From: Rosa chinensis
Taxonomy: Eukaryota > Streptophyta > Magnoliopsida > Rosales > Rosaceae
DNA: 64,000 nt
NCBI RefSeq assembly: GCF_002994745.2
Contig: NC_037090.1
Span: forward strand, 20,510,001 to 20,574,000
Direction of reading: 5' to 3'
Under the pieces are notes generated by a model, which worked only from the letters and a program-made list of their open reading frames with translations, had not been told where the DNA came from and ran no database searches. Below, one piece after another: positions 46,768 through 59,512 of this stretch. Each line of letters opens with the position of its first letter. Position 1 is the first letter of the stretch. A program made the translations under genes and the position numbers.

Positions 46768-48259
46768 TCTCTATTAATAAAGCGAAGAGGGTGTTACTGT
46801 TCATCTTGGGGAAACTTTTGAACTTCCAATTTTGCCCATGGTTTGGTTGAGGTGGAAGACAGCAAGGAGGGTTAAAAACGTAAATGCAGAAAGCATGGTA
46901 AGGAGAGTAGTGAATTCCACTATCTCTGAGGATTTCTCCAACATAGAGAAAACGAGGAGACGAAAAAAAAAAACAAAGAGAGAAGAGAACGTACTGCAGA
47001 AGAGGGAAGAAAGGAAAGAGGAATCGAGAGGAGACGAAGATATCAAGGCTGGGTTTTATTTTCTTCCTTTTGATTTCTGTTTCTTTTCATTCCTGCATGG
47101 GTCTTTGTTCTAGAATTTCGGAGTTGTATTTGAGTGGGCTCTGGAATTGATTTTGGTCCTGCGTGGTTCTTTGTTCTAGAGTTTCGGAGTTGGATTTGAG
47201 TGGGCTCTGGAATTAATTTTGGTTTAGGATTATAGAGATATGAAGAAGTAGGGAATTGGTTTTGGTTTGGATTTTGATTTTGATTTTGATCGAGATTAAG
47301 ATTTTATTGATTTGGATAGGTCATTGAAAGGGTTTTCATGATTTTGTTTTTACAGGCAGTGGAAGAGGCGAGTTTTGCAGTAGAATCTCAGCCAAAACAG
47401 GTTAGATTTCTAATCCCTAATGTTGTTTCTGTGATATGTTTATGTGATGTGTGAGGTACAAGTTTATTTGTGATTGGTCTTTTAAAGACCTTGAGAATTT
47501 AAGATGATGTAGTACTATTTTAACTTTGAAGAATCCAGTCTTTTTATGAACAAAAGAAATTGCTGCTAAGATGATTGTTGTTTTCATATAGTACTTTATT
47601 TGTTTTGTGGCTTCATTAGGTGAGAAAAAGTTTTGGCCAAGGAAAGGGATTTGAGCCATTTTCAGATTTTCTGGAATTTCGACCTAGTCACTTACTTTTG
47701 CAAAACTGTACTAATCTATTGGGATTTTGAGGTCGGTTCCTTCTAAAGAGTTTTAGTAGACATCTTAAAGAGTCATATAGAACTAGAATCACCGAAAATG
47801 GAATTTTCTGGAATTAGTTATGAATTTTCAAATGGTATACGATGGTGTGTAAAAATGGATAATTTGAGCAGAAAAGCATAAAACATTGAGCTAGGCATCC
47901 AATGCTACACACAGACAGTCGTTAGAGTTTGCTGACATGGTTCTTTAAGTTATTGAATTTGAGCAGATAAGCATTACTAATTAAAGAGGATGGTTATCAC
48001 GAGAGTGTAGTTACTGTTTTGGAACATAATATGTAAAATTTGATGGGGTTTAGTTAAGGTAGTGTTTTCCATTTTGAATGCTTGATATTGTCAATTGTGT
48101 GTTTTGCAGGAAGTTCTTAATAGGAAGTTGCGATACAAAGCTCCTAGAACTGCTGGATTGTAGAAATTGCTGAACATCGATGCTCTTTCAAATAAAGTTC
48201 ATGTATGCCGTTATAGATTTAAAAAAAATTTGTATTAGTACAAGCATATTGTGCTTCAT

Positions 48260-48310
<51 letters not shown>

Positions 48311-48398
48311 AACAACTGCAAGTTCATTCAACCATTTTTCAAAAATCAGAATGAAGAGGTGTGTGAGCACCGCACTTCCGCACGCGCGAAAAGGCTAG
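46768..48398 (+). mobile_element. Non-autonomous Helitron (1.6 kb) with exon-like segments
   Basis: The 5' end TCTCTATTAATAAAGCGAAGAGGGTG matches the TCTCTACTA-type start of plant Helitrons. The 3' end is CTAG at 48395-48398, preceded by a CG-rich segment (gcacttccgcacgcgcg) that could have formed the usual short hairpin. The flanks are A on the left (46767) and T on the right (48399), the standard A|T target. There is no Rep/helicase gene. Inside, 47356-47400 is a 45-base open segment between ttttacag and gttag, and 48110-48163 is an open segment after gttttgcag ending in a stop. Confidence 0.75.
48263..48308. repeat. (TA)n microsatellite inside the Helitron
   Basis: About 23 TA dinucleotides between cattaca and tggaacaac. 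Confidence 0.95.
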
Positions 48399-49682
48399 TA
48401 TATTGAATATGAGGCTAGCTTCTTCTACAACAATATTACTCACATGACATAGCTGAATTAGAACAGCGACCAACTGTACAAGAAACAGACATTTCGATCT
48501 CCCACATACCCGCAACTTGGTATGAGCACTCTAAACCTTATATATCTTCTAAACCCAATTTTGAAATTTTGAAATCAACCTCAAACTCTAACACTGAAAC
48601 CCTTTAATCCCAATTTTGAAGATTTAAAAGGAAATCCATAAACCCTTTTTCCCCAATTTTGAAATTTTAAAACCCTAATTTCAAACCTTAAACCCAAAAC
48701 TCTTTAATCCCTAAACCCTAAAGATTTGTCCACTGTAATGCAAAACCTAAGACACAAACTCACTGTAATGAGGGATTTCATCTCCATCCTTCGTTTTTCT
48801 AGGTATTCAAACATCGAGCACGTTGTCGGTTTTCCGACGTTGTCGGCCATGTCTAAATCTTCTCTAGTTTTTAACTAGCCTTCTCCTTATCGATCTTTTA
48901 GGTGTTGCTTTCAATCATATCAGACTTCTCCTTCTTCACGCATTGGATTCTTTACATTTTCTCCAAATTTTTTGCTTTATCCAAACAAGTTTGATTTGAG
49001 ATTGTGTTAGGGGTGTTTCTGGATGACTTCTCCCGGTACGTTAGGCAAAATGCTATACCTCATAGTGGGTACCAAGACAAATCCAGATCTTGTCAAAGTG
49101 AACGCATAGCGTCAGAGGTATAAACTGTACCAGACTGTTTATGCCTCTTTGATGCCAAAGTCAGGTTCTATTGCTAATTTGACAGAGTAACAATAATGAA
49201 GGAGAAGTTATTACGATTATGAAGGTGGTTGAGTTTGGCCTGTATACTTGAGCATGGGAAAGAGGTTTCCCATCTGTTCGATGTGGGAAGCAAGTTCGCA
49301 GGTTGCAAACTAACATAGGCTTCTGGTGTGTACCTTGACTAGTCGTACTGGGCAGAGTAGAGACTCGTATTGTCCCAGGTGCCAACCATTGTGAACGCCA
49401 TCCAAGTAGGTGTTAGATCCGACCCATGAACTGGCATGTAGATGGCCTTGCAGGGTCTTGGTGGTAGTACCAAACCTTGTGACAGTCAAGTATTCGCTGG
49501 TATGTACAAGGGGTTTGGGTTGTGTAATGGGATTTGGTGCTGTGATATGGGTTAGAATAGAGTCAGGGTCATTTTAGAAATTTGCCTTCATGGAGGACCC
49601 ACTTGCGCTGAGTCGGAATACCATGTCAGCAGTTTAACGGCTGAATTTGACGAAATCATGATGGAATGATATATTGAATTAG
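48399..49682. other. Non-coding, unassigned
   Basis: 48530-48740 has scattered aaaccctaa-like words among A/T-rich text, not a telomere array. 49000-49660 is less AT-rich, with no domain in any frame. It may be debris of an element bounded by the two direct-repeat copies. Confidence 0.4.
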
Positions 49683-49779
49683 AAATGATAGTGTGGGGGT
49701 GTTTTTGATGAAATTAAAATCCAAGAAACTGAATTGATATTCGACCAAAACTACATTATACTAAACAATATTTAGCCCT
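49683..49779. repeat. ~97-bp direct repeat, copy 2
   Basis: Begins aaatgatagtgtgggggtg and ends tatttagccct, the partner of 46448-46544. Confidence 0.75.
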
Positions 49780-49799
49780 TATATAAATGACACTGTTCC

Positions 49800-49985
49800 T
49801 TTTTTTTTCTTCTATCCTCATCCACTCTTATGTATCAACACATAATTTTCACAACGCCGATTCTACAAATAGCTAACAGTGCATTGATTTTTTTCTCTTC
49901 TTTTTTCTTCTTCTATACTCACCCACTCTTGTGTATCAGCACGTAAATTTCACAGTGCCGATTCTACAATCTACAGCATTGCTCA
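49800..49985. repeat. Two tandem ~100-bp copies upstream of SPINDLY
   Basis: ttcttctatcctcatccact...gccgattctacaa (about 49810-49870) is repeated as ttcttctatactcacccact...gccgattctacaa (about 49908-49968). They are separated by a pyrimidine run. Confidence 0.75.
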
Positions 49986-50250
49986 TGGGGGCATGGGGCA
50001 CTGTGGCTTTCGGAAAGAGGCATGGGATAAAACCAAAGTGGCTACTATTATTGGAAGCCCCTTGGGTTTAAAATCGTGCCCCCATTGCTCTTTCAAGTTT
50101 ACACACTCTCAAATAAAGTACCGAGTATACCCCTCCTAGTATGAGCTCTCGGACGTGGTCCTTGGGCTACCGACAACGACCCCTCCCCGTAATTCCCACG
50201 CCGCGAGTCGCCGAGTTTGCGCGGTCTTTGGGACTCTTGAAGCGCAGTGG

Positions 50251-50258
50251 TATATAAG
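50251..50258 (+). promoter_or_regulatory. Probable TATA box of SPINDLY
   Basis: tatataag lies about 630 bases before the start codon. A pyrimidine-rich 5' untranslated stretch (50340-50410) follows. A 5' intron is possible, with gtaagg near 50436 and acceptor tttgtag at 50836. Confidence 0.5.
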
Positions 50259-50879
50259 CAACCCCTGCGTTTTCTCCCCCCTCCCTCATGTTTTTCATGT
50301 CCCAAACGCCGTGCTTTGATTAACGGACTCCCACTCCGACTCTCTGGCCTCCCCAGACACAGAGAGCCCGGAACCTTCTTCTTCTCTCTCTCTCTCTTCT
50401 CTACCCTTGAAGGAGCTCATTGAAATCCCACTGTAAGGTTTTTTTTTGGTTGAAATTTCTGGTTTTTGGGGCTTGCAGTTTCTCTTTCTCACTCCCTCTT
50501 CGAGCTCTTGAAGCCTTGTTGAGTTGAATAGGCGTGTAATTGTTATCAAAATCCGTAATTTTTGAATTCCCAGAGCGATCAGCTTCTGGGTATTCGTTAG
50601 GGTTTCTTTTGATTACTTAATGATCGGTTTTAGTGGAGTGGCTACTGTGATCGCGCTGTGTTAGGGTTTAGGGTTGTAATTAGTTTTGTTTTGAGAGTAA
50701 TGCTGTTAATGGCTTAATGCCCATATAGGGTTTATGATTGGAGTCCGGCATTATACTGATTTTTGAATATTTTGGGGTTTAAAGTTTTGAATTTTGTCGT
50801 TAAAGTTTGAATCTTTATGTTGAATGTGTTTGTAGGTTGAATTTGGTCCAAGAAATTGGGTGGTTTTATCGAAACCCAA

Positions 50880-53800
50880 ATGGCTTGGACGGATAAGGAT
50901 GGTTGTAATGGGAAAGAAGGGGACCCAGTTGTAGAGAATGGATTCTTGAACTGTTCGCAGCCTTCTCCTAGTACCAGTGGCTCTCTTCTTGCTGGTGCAA
51001 CTCCCGAAGGGGGGAAGAGTTTTGAAGTGAAAGAGACGATTTCTTATGCCAACATTCTTCGTTCAAGGAACAAGTTTTCTGATGCTCTTAGTCTTTATGA
51101 GACTGTGTTGGACAAAGATGCCAGAAATGTGGAAGCTCATATTGGGAAAGGAATATGCTTGCAAATGAAGAATATGGGAAGGCTTGCTTTTGACAGTTTC
51201 ACGGAGGCCATCAAGTTGGACTCAGAGAATGCATGTGCCCTCACGCATTGTGGTATTTTGTACAAAGATGAGGGCCGCCTAAGGGAGGCTGCTGAGGTAT
51301 GCTCCTATTACTTACATTTGTGGAAAAGAAAAAGAAAAGAAAATTTCTCTGATGAGTAAAGATGTAAAGTTGCATGACAGGTGTACTGCAATGTTTTAGT
51401 GAGTGTTATTACCTCATACTCTACCCTCCCTTTTAGATGAATTACTAGTTACTGACCGTGCATGAGAAAAAATTTGAGCACGCTTCATGGTCCAATGACT
51501 TCATCGTGGCACTTAACTATGGTTTTTGACCTTTGATCGTATGTCTGTCATCTATTAGCGGATTGTGCTGTATGTTAACTATGTTTAAAGTTAGAAGATA
51601 CGCCATTTAACAATTAATTATTCTTGGAACAGTCGTATCAAAAGGCTCTGAATGCAGACCCTTCATACAAACCCGCTGCTGAATGCCTAGCCATTGTATT
51701 AACAGATCTTGGAACTAGTTTAAAGCTTGCTGGCAACACTCAAGATGGATTGCAGAAGTATTATGAAGCTTTGAAGACAGATCCACACTATGCTGTAATT
51801 TCATATTCTTCCAACTTTCTAACGTTTCTGCCCTTCTTTTTCTTGTTTAACATATTCGTATTGTATCTACCTCTGTCAATGCAGCCTGCTTATTATAACC
51901 TTGGTGTTGTCTACTCTGAAATGATGCAATTTGACACGGCGCTTACTTGCTATGAGAAGGCTGCATTGGAGAGGCCGATGTATGCTGAAGCATATTGCAA
52001 CATGGGCGTTATTTACAAAAATCGTGGCGACTTGGAGTCTGCTATTGCTTGTTACGAGAGGTAGTCTGCTGTTTGCATATTTTGTCGGTCTAAGTTGGTG
52101 CTTGCATATGGTAGTTGAAAATTTTGTTGTTGGATAATCCTTGCTAATGCCATGCTTGTTTATTTGCAATGCTGCCTCAGGTGTCTAGCTGTTTCGCCAA
52201 ATTTTGAGATTGCAAAGAATAATATGGCAATAGCCTTGACAGATTTAGGAACAAAGGTGATTTCTTTTGTTTTTGCTGCCATATTGGTATCTTGATTGTA
52301 TCTAAGTACTCGTGTTACCCTTATGTGTTAGAAGTCTGTTTTGGTTTTGTTACTTTTTTATTTTTATGTTTTTAACTTCACCATCATAATTGGTTTATTG
52401 GGATTTTTCTCTGGTGGCTAGATTAGTTTAAGAAATGGCAGATTTGGTGTATTGTGCCAACGCCCCAAGAGGTGTATGTAGTAGTGTAGGTGCATTGGCA
52501 AATTTGATATTTTCATTTTGTGTGATGGAACATATGCCAACTCATCTTCCCTTTTTCTTTTTACTCAGTTTGAGCAAATTTTCAATCTTTTACCTGATTT
52601 TGGATCAGTAACATATGTATATAGGTTAAATTGGAGGGAGATATCGATCAAGGCATAGCATATTACAAGAAGGCTTTGTATTATAACTGGCACTATGCTG
52701 ATGCTATGTACAATCTTGGGGTTGCTTATGGTGAAATGCTTAAGTTTGACATGGTAAGTTTTTTTTATTTTTTATTATTGCAATGGAAAGCTTACTCAAC
52801 TGGATTTCCTCTTGATTGGTTGAGTCAATCTGATGTGGTGTTTGCAATCAAATTCTGTTTGTGCAGGCAATTGTGTTCTATGAACTTGCTTTCCACTTCA
52901 ATCCCCATTGTGCAGAGGCGTGCAATAATTTGGGAGTAATATACAAAGACAGAGACAACCTTGATAAAGCAGTGGAGTGTTATCAGGCAATGTTTGGCAC
53001 TTGTACAAAAAATTATTTTTGTCTTCCTCTGTAGGATACAGGCTTGACATTACCATCTCCTTTTTTATTGTCATTTTGTTTATTACCAATTTGCAGATGG
53101 CTTTGTCAATCAAACCAAACTTCTCACAGTCATTGAACAATCTTGGAGTTGTCTACACTGTTCAGGTATCCTTTCAAACCCGTCAAGGTGTCAGAACTTG
53201 AATGTTCATATTTTGGTTAGTCACCAGCTTCCTTCTCGTTATTGGCAGGGTAAGATGGATGCTGCTGCAAGCATGATTGAGAAAGCTATAATTGCAAATC
53301 CCACATATGCAGAAGCATATAACAACCTAGGTCACTCTCTCTCTCTCTCTCTCTATTTTTATTTTTTTATTTTTTTTATTTTATCTCTCTTGGGTTTTCT
53401 TTTATTGGAACTTTGCCATTTACATTCGGTCAAGGATTTGGACCTTGGTGACTATCTTGTATCATGATGGGATTGTTATTAGCAGGAAGTACCTAAATTG
53501 AATGATATGGTTGGTTTTAGAGTTATTGAATTTGGTTGGCATATGTCTTGTTATGATCCTAATAGAATCACATTTAACTATGAGGGGAGTGAGATTCGAT
53601 CTATCTCAAGCCATCTACAAATTACAGAGGCCTGCTCTTGCTAATTCTATAAACATAGGCCTAAATAAGTTGTTGGAGTATTCCAAAATTGTTTTCGGAA
53701 TTCCTTCAATCTTCAATGTCCTGTTTTTCTCTCCTTTTCATAGGATTTTTAACTATCATTGTATTCTTTGGGACTTGGGGTTGAAAGGGGTGGATGGGAA

Positions 53801-56800
53801 TTCAGGGTATCTTTATTAGAGATTTAAGTCGTGCCCAGAAGCAAAATGTTTTCTTCTAAAGAGCACAGAAGGTTGGATCTTGTAAAATGCAGTGCATGAA
53901 GATACATACTCCTATATGTAAGAGTTAATGCCAAACACCTTTGAGACCCCCGTATTGACATAACTGTTTCCTACTGACCTAATTTAGGGAAACTGGGAAA
54001 GGTTCTGTATAAGAATGATGTTTCATAGATAGAAATGGTATGGCGAGTTTTCTACTTATATAATCAGTTTTCTGTTTTTTTTTTTATTACAGGGGTTCTT
54101 TACAGAGATGCTGGCAATATTTCTCTGGCTATTGATGCATATGAGCAATGCCTTAAAATAGATCCTGATTCACGAAATGCAGGCCAGGTATTTTGCTCTC
54201 AACTTTAATGAGATTTACTCCCACAAGTGCCACTATTTTTTTTTATTGTTTATGCTCCATTCCAGGTTTGATTGCTTGATCAATAGTGAATGTAGTTTTG
54301 ATATGAACAGGGAATCACCATTGCAACGTTTTGTGAATGCTACATCTAACTGAAATGAAAATCTTCTCCTTTAGTTCATTAGTGGTACATGTCAGATGTG
54401 CATGCATGTGTTATTGTCAATTGTGTAAGGTGTATTCATTTTCAAAAACATATGGATTTCAAATCTCTCCCCAGGTATGCAAGTATTTGGCATTGTCACA
54501 CTGGCTTGAGTGACAGTGTCGAAACGCTTTTCAGGCTGTTTACAAATAAAACATCTTTAAGTGCATTAGCATCATCAAGACCCCCCATAAAAAATAAAGA
54601 CCTTCCTCTGTCTGTCTCTTTGAATCTCTATCAGAGAGAGATTTGTCAATTTAAATCTGCATCTATGGTTGTTGTAAACAAGTAATGTGTCTTGAATAGT
54701 TGGCACTCATCTTAAAGTGTCTGTTGAACACTCTGGAAAGTTCTTTTTTTTATTTCGGCTAAACATTTTCTTGCAGAACCGGTTGCTTGCAATGAACTAC
54801 ATTCATGAAGGACAAGATGATAAACTTTTTGTGGCTCACAGGTTTCAACTGATTCCTCTTAGTTTTGCATGATTGCTTTTCCTTCTCGTTATCGAGTGAA
54901 TGTAATGATGTGCTATTAGCATTTTGTGAGCTATATTATAAGAGAAAGGATAGCCTAATTTTTTTTTTCCACTCTTCTAATCTAATCTTATAATCTCAAC
55001 GAAGAATATTAGGCTATCATATACAATGATGGTGTGTAGTTTTTTATTGCTTTTCATATTTATCTATTTTAGTGTTCTGTTTCCCATTAGCACTTTGCTC
55101 TGGAAATTGAGGAATTCTAGCTTTGCTGATGCAGCTGAATATGTGCAGGGACTGGGGTAGACGTTTTATGAGGCTATTCTCACAGCACACTTCTTGGGAC
55201 AATCTAAAAGATCCGGAACGTCCCTTAGTGATTGGATATGTATCTCCCGATTATTTTACTCACTCTGTATCATATTTTATAGAAGCTCCTCTTGCCCACC
55301 ATGAATATGCAAAATACAAAGTGGTTGTTTATTCTGCAGTTGTGAAGGTAGTGATTTTTCTCATTTCTATATTTTCATCTGTCGTTTGTTGTCCATTTTT
55401 CTCGGAAGTTTGCTTTTGATTTTTCTCATTTCTACATGTTGCAAACATTTTTTTTTTCAAGTCTGATTGTAACATTTGTTTTAAAGCCATATATTTCCAA
55501 TAAATATTCATATCTCTCTCTCTCTTCCTCTCCCCCTGTATGCCTTTTTATTTGTCTCAACTTTTCGCAATCCTCTGGCAGATATTATAATGATTTCTTT
55601 TCTCTTTTTGTAATTTCCTGTCTCCTGTGTCACCATTGATTAGAAATAGCATACATTTGATTCCTTCCTTCACTCGTATACATTTCCATTATTTGTTAGT
55701 AGCTCAGAAGTTCAGTTAGGTCAAGTTTGACATTAGCAAGACAGCTACTAACTCTTACAATAGCAGCTTTGATCATTGCCTAATTTCACTATTGCTTCTT
55801 TCTGTTACATGCAACATTGCCACTGTTGGTTTCTGCATTTTGATGTTTGCAATGTTTATTGTTTAGCATTCACTAGTCCCTCCAGCACTGATGAGCTATC
55901 ACTAACATAATCACTAAGTTCACACTGCATGGCTTTTAAACTGTTACTGCCTCCACAACTATTTAGTTGTAAGTACCACCTCAACCACAGCCAACAGTAG
56001 TTATCAATACGATGCCATGAGCAACCACTGACATAATCACAAAGTTTAACCTATGTACGCACATTTATTGCCTTCAAACCACAAGTACTGCATACCTGTC
56101 ATTACTTTTGTACACACGATGCCTCTCTCTTTATCTTTTCCCCTATCTATTATAATATTATATCCACTGTCATAGGGTTTGTTCAAATTTTTCTTACTTA
56201 TTGCTCTATCTTTGGTAAATTTACACCTTTCACTAATGCCTTTTGATTTATTTCAATGTTTTTTTTTTTTTTGAAATTCTTATTGCCTTTGTAGCAAATG
56301 CTATGGGAATCTATTTTTTCCTGTATTGATTTCTTTACTATGTCACAGGCAGATGCTAAGACTATCAGGTTTAGGGACAAAGTCTTGAAAAAGGGTGGGA
56401 TCTGGAGAGATATTTATGGGATTGATGAAAAAAAAGTCGCAAGCATTGTTAGGGAAGATAAGATTGATATCTTGGTGGAACTTACTGGTCATACTGCTAA
56501 CAACAAGTTGGGAACAATGGCATGCCGGCCTGCACCTGTTCAGGTATGCTGAATGGGGTTCTGATCTTGCTTGGGCAATTTTTGTTTTGAGTTGTATCTT
56601 TCGTGATGTGCATCTTGTAGAAATATGTAAAACATATATCAACTTTATTGCCATAAAAAAATTTATGTCATAGTATATTGCAAATGTAGAATTTGTGTTG
56701 GCCTGGGAAAATCTGGAAATTGAGTAATGTTAAAGGGCATGTTTATCCTGGAATTGCAGCTGCATCTCCCCATATTTTTTATGGGTGCAACTTATAGCAT

Positions 56801-59512
56801 CATACATTACTTTATTATCGAGGGTTTGAAACTTTTGTTGAGTTTAAAAGCCGAGGGGCCTCATATCAAACTTGTGCTTTTCAGTTGCCATGTGCATCAC
56901 TCATTATTCATTTATTGCTGCATTTTTTGTATGTACTGGATTGTATTCTTAAGGTAGCTAACCTGTTATTGCTGGATTTACAGGTTACTTGGATTGGTTA
57001 CCCAAACACAACTGGTTTGCCAGCAATTGATTATAGAATCACAGATTCACTGGCAGATTCTCCTGATTCAAAGCAGAAGTATGTCTACTACTATTATTCT
57101 TACCTTTTTTTTTGTTTTTTCTTCTTCCTTGTAGCGCATTCAAGCATGAGTGTTTTTTACATTTTTCTGTAAAATTGTCTGTTTATAACATAATACTTGT
57201 ATTAAAAATGAAGGCATGTTGAGCAGCTAGTTCGATTACCAGAATGCTTCCTTTGTTATACACCTTCCCCTGAGGCAGGGCCTGTTTCCCCTACTCCAGC
57301 TCTTTCCAATGGCTTTATTACATTTGGAAGTTTTAATAATCTCGCAAAGGTATTGAATAGGTTAGATTTTGGCTACTGTTTTCTTGTAATCAAGTATTGC
57401 CTAAAAGCATAAGCATCCAGTTTAGTTATCATAAATTGCTTTTACTCACTCTTATATCTTCTCGTCTCTTATCAGATCACACCAAAAGTGCTGCAAGTTT
57501 GGGCAAGAATTCTCTCAGCAATTCCAAATTCTCGCCTTGTAGTAAAATGTAAGCCCTTTAGTTGCGATAGTGTGAGAGAGAGATTTCTTTCAACATTGGA
57601 GCAGCTGGGGTTGGAACCACTACGTGTTGATCTTCTGCCTCTAATTTTACTCAATTACGATCATATGCAAGCATATTCTCTCATGGACATTAGGTAAAAT
57701 GTTGATGTTTTTCTTACATTAGTTTACATGTCATGTTCAGTAATATCTTTTCGATGATGAAGGAAAATAAAGTTGTTTCCCTATATGAGAAATTAGGGAT
57801 TTGGCTGTAACTTGAGATTTTAAATGCCTATTGGAACAGCTCATATGAGAAATTAGGTACTATATATTGACAATAAATACCTTTTGTTATCATTGTTTTC
57901 CTTTTCTTATGTAATGGCAGGGCTATATTGTTGGGAAAATCCAGAAAGAATACAGATGGAAAGAGTACCTTATCCTTAGAAGTGGTGTAGTGGTGACGTG
58001 TACTCAGGATATTTATGTTCAGTGGTTGTTTCATAATATTCATCCAATAAATTATAGCACTGTTGTTTAGTGAATATGTAGATAAATATTATTTTATAGC
58101 TTACTCTGAAGGGTTACTTTATAGGTTAATGACTACCAAGGAAAGCAGATACTGAAGTAATTTATAGTTGGTTCCTGAGATAAAACATAAATCCTTCCTC
58201 TTGCATTCACCTTTCAAATTAGAGTCTGTATATGAGAATCAGTGTCAGATCTCTGTTGCATTTCTTGCAATATTGCGTTGTCAAAGGTGCATCACTGGAT
58301 ATTACTTGCAGTTTTCCTTGGCTCCATGGTTGTCATGTGTATCTATCCATGTTTGCAGAGATAGGGAGGCTACTTTTAAAGATCACTTTGTTTAACAGTT
58401 ATTATGTGCAAAATGAGCTTTCATTTAAATCTTGGGTAGAATTAGAGGATCACACGAGAACTTATGATGTGCATGCAATATAGTCCCCCTTATTCATTTA
58501 TGCTGGTCATCCAGTTTAGGGAGGACTTCAGTTTTCTTGTTCTCCGTTGGATCCGGTTTGGAGGATCTAAGTTCTAACCCATGTTTTCTTTTCTCTGTGT
58601 AGTTTGGATACTTTTCCTTATGCTGGAACAACCACGACATGTGAATCTTTATATATGGGCGTTCCATGTGTTACTATGGCTGGTTCAGTACATGCACACA
58701 ATGTTGGTGTCAGTATTCTCAGCACAGTGGGTAAGTAATTTTGTCCTACCTGTTGATTGATGTGTATCCGGCATGCCATGTATGGTTTGTCCAAATACCA
58801 ATACTTGCTTTACCTGCCTTCATTTATCCCAATAAATATATATAAATTAAGCAAGCAGAAGTGTGAAATTAAAACATGGTTAAGAGAGGATATGTGTCAT
58901 AAGCTCCAGGACATCTGAGATAGACTTTCCAAGAGCTTGGAGAAGATACGTCTATACCCTTCAAACTGTTTACAATAATGGGACAATAATTCTTTTCCCT
59001 TAGTAAACTCTTTATCTGGGATCAATATTGTAGGCAGATTTTAATGCATCTTTTCTACCTGACTCTTAAAAGTATCCTATAGAAATTGTCTCTCTGATAC
59101 GCCCTGTCTTACTGCAAATACAGGATTGGGAAACCTTATTGCTAAAAATGAGGAAGAATATGTTCAGTTGGCTGTGCAGTTGGCCTCTGACATAACAGCA
59201 CTTTCAAATCTGAGGATGAGTCTGCGAGACCTCATGTCCAGGTCGCCTGTCTGTGATGGACCAAAGTTTACCCTTGGGCTGGAGTCGGCATACAGGAACA
59301 TGTGGGGCAGGTACTGCAAAGGTGATGTGCCATCACAACGGCACATGGAAATACTACAACAGGAGGTAACCCCTGAAGAGCCAACTACCAAAATTGCTGA
59401 ACCAATAAGGATTACCGAATCAGGTTTTCCTGCATCGATCAAGTCCAACGGATTTAATCCTTGTCCAACACCTATGGCTAATCTCTCTTCTAGTGAAGAA
59501 AATGGAGTCTGA
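50880..59512 (+). CDS. SPY: SPINDLY, nucleocytoplasmic protein O-fucosyltransferase (GT41)
   Basis: Seventeen coding exons, all in phase: 50880-51296, 51633-51794, 51885-52060, 52181-52256, 52625-52753, 52867-52986, 53097-53165, 53249-53330, 54093-54187, 54777-54841, 55149-55347, 56349-56543, 56984-57078, 57214-57349, 57476-57693, 58603-58730 and 59124-59512. The product is 916 residues (Arabidopsis SPY is 914). The N-terminal half is a run of about ten TPR repeats (AYYNLGVVYSEMMQFDTALT, AYCNMGVIYKNRGDLESAI, ALSIKPNFSQSLNNLGVVY). The C-terminal half is the catalytic region (PLVIGYVSPDYFTHSVSYF, DILVELTGHTANNKLGTMA, VTWIGYPNTTGLPAIDYRI, TFGSFNNLAKITPKVLQVW, LDTFPYAGTTTTCESLYMG). SPY modifies DELLA and clock proteins and restrains gibberellin signalling. 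All introns are GT-AG except intron 6, which is GC-AG (52987-53096). An upstream in-frame ATG at 50856 would add eight residues; MAWTDKD at 50880 is preferred. No defect is seen. Confidence 0.96.

Noticed and set aside
48530..48740. Telomere-like AAACCCTAA words
   Set aside because: They are scattered and irregular, not a head-to-tail seven-base array.
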